Positions 1 to 5,367 of a stretch of 14,540 nt of DNA are shown in pieces. The DNA lies in the NCBI GenBank assembly GCA_937885175.1, contig CAKZZO010000115.1:1-14540 (forward strand), written 5' to 3'. The notes under the pieces were generated by a model. It saw nothing but the letters and a program-made list of their open reading frames with translations. It was not told where the DNA came from and did not search any database. Positions within the stretch are counted from its first letter, which is position 1, and each line of letters opens with the position of its first letter. The position numbers and the translations under genes were made by a program. Origin of the DNA: an uncultured Treponema sp. (GTDB taxonomy: Bacteria > Spirochaetota > Spirochaetia > Treponematales > Treponemataceae).

Positions 1-464
1 AGGGAACTTGTATGCGTTCGTCAAATTTCTCAATCGGCGTGAATATGTTCTATAAGATTGTGGAAGAAGCGGCAAAAATCATGGCTGACTATGCAGAATA
101 CGATGTTGCCGTCTGGGAAGCCCATCACAATCAAAAGGCTGATTCCCCCAGTGGAACGGCTTTGGAAGTTGCCCGACGTGTTATGAGCGGAAACAAAACG
201 AAGACGGAGATGGTCTTTGATGCATTCCACGAAAAGCCAAAGGCACATGAGCTGCATGTTTCTTCAACGCGGGTTGGATTTGTGCCGGGAACCCACACGG
301 TCTTCTTTGACTCTCCCGCAGATGAAATTGCATTGACCCATCGTGCCCGAAGCCGCGAAGGCTTTGCAAGGGGAAGCGTGACGGCCCTTGAGAAACTTGT
401 TTCAAAACTCGCTTCTGGGGAGCTGAACCGAGGAAAACTATATGGAATGGAGGACTTATTCTAA
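1..464 (+). CDS. dapB: 4-hydroxy-tetrahydrodipicolinate reductase, C-terminal part (5' end outside window)
   Basis: This cytoplasmic enzyme reduces 4-hydroxy-tetrahydrodipicolinate with NAD(P)H to tetrahydrodipicolinate, in the diaminopimelate/lysine pathway that feeds peptidoglycan. The visible frame (full codons from base 3) runs to TAA at 462-464. It holds about 153 residues, which is the substrate-binding and tetramerisation domain; the N-terminal Rossmann domain lies upstream of the window. Diagnostic motifs are SSNFSIGVN near the left edge, then EAHHNQKADSPSGTA, where the first His and the Lys match the catalytic H159 and K163 of E. coli DapB, then a GTHTVFF segment and an ITH-like LTHRA segment. 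The Met at base 12 is internal and not the real start. The next gene begins 2 bases after the stop codon, so the two are probably co-transcribed and translationally coupled. Confidence 0.95.
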   Translation, partial: GTCMRSSNFSIGVNMFYKIVEEAAKIMADYAEYDVAVWEAHHNQKADSPSGTALEVARRVMSGNKTKTEMVFDAFHEKPKAHELHVSSTRVGFVPGTHTVFFDSPADEIALTHRARSREGFARGSVTALEKLVSKLASGELNRGKLYGMEDLF

Positions 465-465
465 T

Positions 466-1371
466 ATGAAAAGAGTTTTTGCCTGTTGCATTGCAATGTT
501 GGGATTGTTGTGCATGAGTTGTACAAAAGAGGTGGATGAAGTGACAGTAGAATCACAGTCAATCGGAATGGAAACTTTGGGTAACGCCCGCGAGTTGGGT
601 GGATATAAGTCAGCAGACGGTCGTAAAGTGCGGCGCGGAGTCATCTTGCGTACGGCAAAGCCCTGTCTTGCAAGCGAAAACGACATCAAGCGACTGACGG
701 ATGTCTATCACTTGGCAACAATCGTTGACTTCCGCATGACCTCTGAGCGCGAGGCGGAACCTTCTCCTGAGATTCTGGGGGTAAAGAATGTGTGGCTCCG
801 CATCATCGACGAAAAACTGCTGGAAGAATTGCAGAAAGAGCTTGCGGAGGTAAAAGGCGAGCTTCCTCAGCCCAAAACGCCGTTGGAGCGGATTCAGTTT
901 GCGCTGAAATCAGGCGTGGTGAGTGACCGCATGTACATTGATTTTGTTTCCACTGAGCAGGGAAAATCAAGTTACCGCGCCTTCTTTAAGGAACTCCTTG
1001 CCCTGCCAGAGGGAAGGTCTCTGCTCTTTCATTGTACGCAGGGAAAAGACCGCACGGGTATCGCTGCCATGCTCATTCTTTCTGCGCTGGATGTGGAGCA
1101 GGCTACGATTTTGCGCGATTATGAACTGACCAATGAGTTTAATGCACCGCTGATTGAAAAGGAAAAGGCCATGCTTGCAAAGATGGGCGTTACCGATGAA
1201 GCCGAAGTGAATAAATATCTTTCGGTCATGGATCAGGTAAATCCCAAGTACATGCAGAATGTGCTGGATTATCTTGCCGATGAATACGGTTCGGTAAAGG
1301 GCTATATTTCAAAGGCTTTGGAAATTACCGATGAAGAGATTGCTCAGCTAAAAGATAAGTTCCTTGAATAG
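466..1371 (+). CDS. Lipoprotein-type tyrosine phosphatase (Y_phosphatase3 family)
   Basis: A 301-residue protein with a hydrophobic N-terminus ending in LCMSC (Cys19), a relaxed spirochaete-style lipobox, so it is probably anchored facing the periplasm. The phosphatase P-loop is HCTQGKDRTG (His189, nucleophile Cys190, Arg196), which fits HC-X5-R. Upstream, NARELGGY (about 40-47) and the RRGVILRTA segment are typical of the tyrosine/inositol phosphatase family PF13350. Its substrate (phosphotyrosine, phosphoserine, phosphoinositide or other) cannot be read from the sequence. The start at 466 is chosen over the in-frame ATG at 442 because it follows GGAGGA at 449-454 with an 11-base gap and restores the signal sequence. 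The gene lies one base after the dapB stop and ends just before a terminator, so it is the last gene of that transcript. Confidence 0.85.
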   Translation: MKRVFACCIAMLGLLCMSCTKEVDEVTVESQSIGMETLGNARELGGYKSADGRKVRRGVILRTAKPCLASENDIKRLTDVYHLATIVDFRMTSEREAEPSPEILGVKNVWLRIIDEKLLEELQKELAEVKGELPQPKTPLERIQFALKSGVVSDRMYIDFVSTEQGKSSYRAFFKELLALPEGRSLLFHCTQGKDRTGIAAMLILSALDVEQATILRDYELTNEFNAPLIEKEKAMLAKMGVTDEAEVNKYLSVMDQVNPKYMQNVLDYLADEYGSVKGYISKALEITDEEIAQLKDKFLE

Positions 1372-1378
1372 CAGAATC

Positions 1379-1407
1379 GGGGCAGTTCCATGGGGGCTGC
1401 CCTTTTT
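1379..1407 (+). terminator. Rho-independent terminator after the phosphatase gene
   Basis: GGGCAG at 1380-1385 pairs with CTGCCC at 1397-1402. The stem continues inwards (T1386-G1396, T1387-G1395, C1388-G1394, C1389-G1393) to a 3-base loop, giving about 10 pairs followed directly by five Ts at 1403-1407. It terminates the dapB-phosphatase transcript. The T-run overlaps the stop codon of the convergent mutL gene. On the minus strand there is no matching U-tract, so it looks one-directional. Confidence 0.85.
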
Positions 1408-3358
1408 ATCGTGTACGCCTGATGCGCATAAAAAGCTGCTCTTTTGTAATGGTTGTCCAGACAGGGCGGCCGTGGGGGCAGTGGGGATCAGGCAGGGCGA
1501 GGGCTTCCTTTGCCAGTTGTAAGGCAGTCGCTTTGTCCAGCACGTAACCGTCCTTTACCGCTGCTTTGCAGGCTGTCATTGCGGCGACTTTCCAGATGAT
1601 TTCATCTACGCTCACTTGGCTTACTAAAAGGGCATCATGCAAATCCTGCTCGCTTCCTTTCCAGCGGACAGGTACTGTGGAAAATTCAAAACGACCTTGA
1701 TCAACTTTTTTTCCCGTAAATCCTGCTTCTGCAAGGGCGGAAAGATTGTCTGAAAGATAGGCATCTTCTTCCGGGCTGTCAGTGGTAATTACGTAGGGAA
1801 GAAGCAGGGGCTGTTTTTCACCGCCCTTTGCAAGAATCTGGTCAAAAAGAATGCGTTCGTGGGCGGCATGCTGGTCGATAAAGTAGAGGGTCGTGTCTTT
1901 TTCCACCAGAATGAAGGTTCCCAGCGCGTTTCCGATGTAGGTGATGCCGTCTGAGTCTTTTTTCTCCGGGGCAAAACTTGTTTCTTCCTTGTCATCAGGT
2001 GTTGAAAGAGCCGCTTCTGCCAGGATTTGGCTGTGGGTAAACGAAGAATATGTTCTTTCTGCGGAAGGAGCACGGTCGTAGTCAAAAAAACGCGCGCGGA
2101 AATCAGACTGCCTGGAAGATGTGACGGAATTTTCTGCGGGTGCTTCCGACTTGCTGAATGAGATTCTTCCGCTTTGCTTCGGTTCGGCGACAAAAGGAAT
2201 GGTCTCGCTTTTCTCAAAAGCCTTTTGCGCCTGGCCATAGGGGGATGTGTCGTTGGTAAAGAGTGAGGTTTCTCTGTGCATTGCAGTCCATTTATCTTCA
2301 TCTGCATCGTTATCCCGCGAAGCCTTAATGCCATAGGAGCGGAAGAAGGAGCGCACGGTGGAGCTTATGCCATGATGAAGTTCTGAACTGTCCTTAAAGC
2401 GCACTTCTTTTTTTGCCGGGTGAATGTTAAAGTCAACAAGGGACGAATCCATCTCTACAAAAAGGGCGGCAACCGGATGCGTTCCATTGGGAAAAAATCC
2501 CTGACAGCCATACTCTATTGCCTGCAAAAGCGAATATTCCTGTACGCGGCGGCCGTTTACATAGACAAAAAGTTGCTTCCGGTCACTGCGCCAGACGGAA
2601 GGTTCTCCAATGATAAGGCGGAAAGACCAGTTGCTGCCGCTTGCCTTGATTTCTGAAAAAAGTGCGGGGCTTTCTTTTAGTTCAAGGGCGGCGGTAAAAC
2701 GGTCTGCGAGGGAAACGTCTCGCGGCAGGTCGTAACGGATTTGTCCGTCAATGGTGAGGCGAAAGGTAATGTCAGTGCGGGGAAGGGCTTTTTCTACAAA
2801 GAGTTCCCGACACATCATCGTCTCGCTTGCGGCGCGCTTTAGAAACTGGCGGCGGGCAGGAAAATTTTCAAATAAGCCTTCGCTCATAACGATAGTGCCC
2901 TGTCCGTTCTGTACCGGCGGAATGCTTTCGATGATATGGTCTTCGGTGATGGAAGCCCGCATTTTTTTTGTGCCGCTCATAATGGAAAGACGGCTCACGG
3001 CGGCAATGGAAGCCAAGGCTTCACCACGAAAGCCAAGAGTGGTCAGGGTAAGCAAGTCTTCTGCATTGCTGATTTTGCTGGTGGCATGAGGACGGGCACA
3101 GGCTGCCAAATCTTCTGCCGTCATGCCGCTTCCGTTGTCTGCAATGCGGATTTTTTCGATGCCGCCGCCTGTAATTTCCACGCTGATTTCATTTGCACCA
3201 GAATCAACGGCATTGTCCATGAGTTCCCGCACGATGGCACAGGGGCGGTCGATGACTTCTCCTGCGGCAATTTTTCGCGCGACATCAAGGCTGAGTTGGC
3301 GGACGGGGCGGTGGGGAGTGCGGGGCTTTTGTTCTTTGGACGCTGTTTGACTATCCAT
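1406..3358 (-). CDS. mutL: DNA mismatch repair protein MutL with endonuclease-type C-terminus
   Basis: MutL links mismatch recognition by MutS to strand removal. The N-terminal GHKL ATPase is clear: RELMDNAVDSGA (catalytic Glu45, Mg-binding Asn49), ADNGSGM (Asp74), ATSKI, and TLGFRGEALASI. FNIHPAKKEVRF (310-321) follows the transducer domain. A low-complexity linker (about 345-465) precedes the dimerisation domain with DQHAAHERILFD (495-506), ACKAAVK (596-602) and CPHGRP (627-632), the metal-site motifs of nicking MutL proteins. This argues against an E. coli MutH-type scheme. Length (650 aa) is normal. I chose ATG at 3358, which overlaps the xseB stop by 8 bases. A GTG at 3391 with AGGA upstream would add 11 residues and remains possible. 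It lies in the minus-strand run downstream of xseB. Confidence 0.95.
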   Translation of the reverse strand: MDSQTASKEQKPRTPHRPVRQLSLDVARKIAAGEVIDRPCAIVRELMDNAVDSGANEISVEITGGGIEKIRIADNGSGMTAEDLAACARPHATSKISNAEDLLTLTTLGFRGEALASIAAVSRLSIMSGTKKMRASITEDHIIESIPPVQNGQGTIVMSEGLFENFPARRQFLKRAASETMMCRELFVEKALPRTDITFRLTIDGQIRYDLPRDVSLADRFTAALELKESPALFSEIKASGSNWSFRLIIGEPSVWRSDRKQLFVYVNGRRVQEYSLLQAIEYGCQGFFPNGTHPVAALFVEMDSSLVDFNIHPAKKEVRFKDSSELHHGISSTVRSFFRSYGIKASRDNDADEDKWTAMHRETSLFTNDTSPYGQAQKAFEKSETIPFVAEPKQSGRISFSKSEAPAENSVTSSRQSDFRARFFDYDRAPSAERTYSSFTHSQILAEAALSTPDDKEETSFAPEKKDSDGITYIGNALGTFILVEKDTTLYFIDQHAAHERILFDQILAKGGEKQPLLLPYVITTDSPEEDAYLSDNLSALAEAGFTGKKVDQGRFEFSTVPVRWKGSEQDLHDALLVSQVSVDEIIWKVAAMTACKAAVKDGYVLDKATALQLAKEALALPDPHCPHGRPVWTTITKEQLFMRIRRTR

Positions 3359-3635
3359 TCTGGCGTAAGCCTTCGCTTGGTGCGCCTGCACTGCCAGTTC
3401 CTGCGTCTGCGGCGGTAAACAAGTCGAGTTCAGGCATGTCTGCTGAGTTGGGAAGAGGCTGGTTCATCAGAATCTGTATCTTGCCTTCGATTTTTTCAAT
3501 GTCCTTTTCCAGCGTTTTTGCCAGTTTGATGCCTTCTTCAAAATCTTTGAGTGCGTCTTCAAGAGAAATGTCCGTGCGCTTTATATCATTGGTCAACTGC
3601 TCCAGCGTTGCCAGATTGCTTTCAAAATCTTTCAT
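3351..3635 (-). CDS. xseB: Exodeoxyribonuclease VII small subunit
   Basis: XseB is the small helical subunit that assembles in several copies on XseA to form exonuclease VII, which degrades single-stranded DNA to oligonucleotides. The 94-residue product has the family core: an N-terminal SNLATLEQLTNDI helix, the SLEDALKDFEEGIKLA motif and a second helix with LEKDIEKIEGKI. The C-terminal tail after about residue 60 is longer than usual and not conserved-looking. There is no clear Shine-Dalgarno sequence before ATG at 3635. It lies 32 bases after the polyferredoxin gene and overlaps the mutL start, so it is probably coupled to mutL. The xseA partner is not in the window. Confidence 0.9.
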   Translation of the reverse strand: MKDFESNLATLEQLTNDIKRTDISLEDALKDFEEGIKLAKTLEKDIEKIEGKIQILMNQPLPNSADMPELDLFTAADAGTGSAGAPSEGLRQNG

Positions 3636-3667
3636 ACAGACAGTCTAGCATGTTTTGCGTTTTTTTG

Positions 3668-4564
3668 TCAGTAAGTGGAGGAAGCTGATTTTGAAAAAGT
3701 CGTCCGAGTGATGGCATTGTGGGGGCAGGCCGCCTTGCAGTCTCCGCAACGAATGCAGTCCATGCTGTCTGGCTTTTCGTAAACGGGAATATCCAGTTTG
3801 CAGACAGTCTGACAGAGACCGCAAGAGACGCATTTTTTTGAGTCTATGCGAATCTGGTAGAAGGAAAATTTATTGAAGATTCCGTAGATTGCTCCCAGCG
3901 GGCAGATGTAGCGGCAAAAAGGGCGGTAGATAATTAGTGAAGAAAGCAGGGTGACGATAAGGATGGCCGCTTTCCAGCGGAAAATGAATCCGGCAGCACT
4001 CCTCATTGCAGTGTTCAAGAGCACAAGGGGTATGCCACCTTCCAGACTTCCCACCGGGCAAATCCATTTGCAAAACCAGGGTTCCCCAAAGCCCATAAAA
4101 TCTGCCACAAAGGCGGGAAGAATCAGCACGAAGACGAACAAAAATACAAAGCGCAGGTACCGCAGACATTTTTCTCCGGGAAGGCGGCGGATTTTTTTGA
4201 CAAAGGAAATCTTGTAGAGCAAGTCCTGCAAAAGACCAAAGGGGCAGAGAAAGCCGCAGACAAAGCGACCCAGTATTGTTCCAAAGATGACGAGCAGTCC
4301 TGTTACATAGAGAGAAATGCGGTAGTCGCGGGCGTTAAGCGTGGCTTGCAGGGAACCGATGGGACAGGCTCCCAGTGCGCCGGGGCAGGAATAGCAGTTC
4401 ATGCCGGGAACGCAGATATATTTTGACGCACCTTCAAAAATCTGCCCGCGGGCAAAGCCTTTGATGTAGCCGTTTGAGAGGGCGGCAAAAAAGGCCTGCA
4501 CGATGAGACGGATGCGGTTGTGGCGGCTACGTCTTTGCATAAGGGGTGAACTGTCTTTTTTCAT
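3668..4564 (-). CDS. NapH/YccM-like membrane polyferredoxin (4Fe-4S binding protein)
   Basis: A 298-residue multi-span membrane protein that probably passes electrons between a membrane or cytoplasmic donor and an extracytoplasmic acceptor. An early NCYSCPGALGACPIG segment (Cys57, 60, 67) is followed by the paired CX3CP motifs of NapH/NosR/RdxA-type proteins (Cys103/107, Cys165/169, Cys217/221) between hydrophobic stretches. Two classical ferredoxin sites lie near the C-terminus: C245-C248-C251-C255 and C270-C273-C276-C280-P. The start is ATG 4564, with AGGA ten bases upstream; a TTG at 4573 lacks such spacing. The ATG lies one base after the stop of the CXXC peptide gene, so the two are translationally coupled. 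The function within the upstream UGSC-like/TlpA/CXXC cluster is inferred from context. Confidence 0.88.
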   Translation of the reverse strand: MKKDSSPLMQRRSRHNRIRLIVQAFFAALSNGYIKGFARGQIFEGASKYICVPGMNCYSCPGALGACPIGSLQATLNARDYRISLYVTGLLVIFGTILGRFVCGFLCPFGLLQDLLYKISFVKKIRRLPGEKCLRYLRFVFLFVFVLILPAFVADFMGFGEPWFCKWICPVGSLEGGIPLVLLNTAMRSAAGFIFRWKAAILIVTLLSSLIIYRPFCRYICPLGAIYGIFNKFSFYQIRIDSKKCVSCGLCQTVCKLDIPVYEKPDSMDCIRCGDCKAACPHNAITRTTFSKSASSTY

Positions 4565-4565
4565 G

Positions 4566-4718
4566 TCAGCCAATTCCTATGCATTCCATGCAGATGTGGG
4601 TTGCCTTGTTAAAGACTGTCTCCGCCTCGCCTCTGAAAATGCCCGCAATGAGGAGACCAAGACCTAAAGCGAGAACGACAAGAGCGGTAATGCGACGATG
4701 TTTTTCAGTCAGTTTCAT
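4566..4718 (-). CDS. CD1871A-type CXXC motif membrane peptide
   Basis: This small gene encodes 50 residues: a basic N-terminus (MKLTEKHRR), one membrane span (about 11-27, ITALVVLALGLGLLIAGIF), then RGEAETVFNKA and a C-terminal HICMECIGIG with Cys43 and Cys46. The layout of a short N-terminal anchor and a CXXC close to the C-terminus ending in IGIG matches the CD1871A family of CXXC proteins, which I recall being found next to 4Fe-4S membrane proteins. The CXXC would face the outer side of the membrane and could accept or give electrons as a dithiol. GAGG sits four bases before ATG 4718. The stop TGA is one base from the ATG of the polyferredoxin gene. The family call is from recognition, not a search. 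Confidence 0.8.
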   Translation of the reverse strand: MKLTEKHRRITALVVLALGLGLLIAGIFRGEAETVFNKATHICMECIGIG

Positions 4719-4750
4719 AAAACCTCTGCGCAATCAGATGTAATCCGCGT

Positions 4751-4780
4751 TTATCTGTGTCCATCTGTGTCCATCTGTGT
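4751..4780. repeat. Three tandem decamers in the tlpA-CXXC intergenic gap
   Basis: The decamer CCATCTGTGT is present three times in a row; the first copy reads TTATCTGTGT. Read on the minus strand, the segment is ACACAGATGGACACAGATAA-like and continues into an AAACGCGGATTA stretch. It fills nearly half of the 67-base gap between the thioredoxin stop and the CXXC peptide gene. A CAGAT at 4735-4739 and an ATCTG at 4753-4757 form a weak inverted pair. It resembles a short intergenic repeat motif that I recall from unrelated bacterial genomes. Its function is unknown. Confidence 0.7.
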
Positions 4781-4785
4781 CTGAA

Positions 4786-5307
4786 TTATTTCTCTTTCGC
4801 CAGTAAGTCATCAATAATCTTCTGCCAGTCTTTTTGGCTTCTGGCACCCAGATACATATCGCCAATCTGCTTGCCGTCTGAGCCTACAAAAATGGTGGAG
4901 GGAACGGCCTGAATGTTTCGGAGGACACTGCCCTGCATTTCCATGGAGGGAATGAGGTGAGTGTAGTTTGCTCCAGTGGCGGCAATGATGGCATCCGCGT
5001 CCTTCTGCTGTTTTTTCTGCACTTTGCCAAAGCGGTCGGCAATGTCAATGACGATGCCCATGACTTCCACGCCCTTGTTCTTGTTTGCCTCACTGAGTTT
5101 TGCAAGGTCGGGCATTTCGCGAATGCAGGGCGGGCAGAAAGTTCCCCAGATGTTTATCATGGTCAGCTTGTTTTTGGCAAAAACAGAGTCGCTTACGGCA
5201 TTTCCCTGTAAGTCTGTTGTATTGAAGGTACATTTTTCTCCTGCCTTTTGGGCAAAGGTGGCTGTAGCCATGGTCAGCAGGGTAAGTAGTGTTAAAATCT
5301 TTTTCAT
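4786..5307 (-). CDS. Exported TlpA-type thioredoxin (thiol-disulfide reductase)
   Basis: A 173-residue redoxin with a cleavable signal peptide (MKKILTLLTLLTMATATFAQ), so it works outside the cytoplasmic membrane. The active site is WGTFCPPC (Cys58, Cys61). The cis-proline that faces it is in QAVPSTIF (Pro136). The MGIVIDI strand and the inserted helix between them are typical of TlpA/ResA proteins. Such proteins reduce disulfides or move electrons to exported partners. A strong AGGAG lies just before ATG 5307. It sits 60 bases after the UGSC-like gene and upstream of the CXXC peptide and polyferredoxin genes, so it is a natural soluble carrier between these. The substrate is not known. Confidence 0.9.
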   Translation of the reverse strand: MKKILTLLTLLTMATATFAQKAGEKCTFNTTDLQGNAVSDSVFAKNKLTMINIWGTFCPPCIREMPDLAKLSEANKNKGVEVMGIVIDIADRFGKVQKKQQKDADAIIAATGANYTHLIPSMEMQGSVLRNIQAVPSTIFVGSDGKQIGDMYLGARSQKDWQKIIDDLLAKEK

Positions 5308-5319
5308 CGTGTTCTCCTC

Positions 5320-5364
5320 TTAAGAAGTCAAGAAAAATGCTTCAGCTTAAAAAGTCAAGAAAAA
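5320..5364. repeat. Imperfect 18-base direct repeat between the UGSC-like and tlpA genes
   Basis: TTAAGAAGTCAAGAAAAA at 5320-5337 recurs at 5347-5364 with one mismatch (17 of 18 identical), the starts being 27 bases apart. Together they occupy most of the 60-base gap. On the minus strand each copy reads TTTTTCTTGACTT-like, so each carries a TTGACT that could be mistaken for a -35 box, but I see no good -10 box at the right distance. It may be a processing site or a product of slippage. Confidence 0.6.
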
Positions 5365-5367
5365 GGT

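Noticed and set aside
4751..4780. CRISPR array
   Set aside because: The repeat units are 10 bases, directly tandem and without spacers, and no cas gene is nearby.
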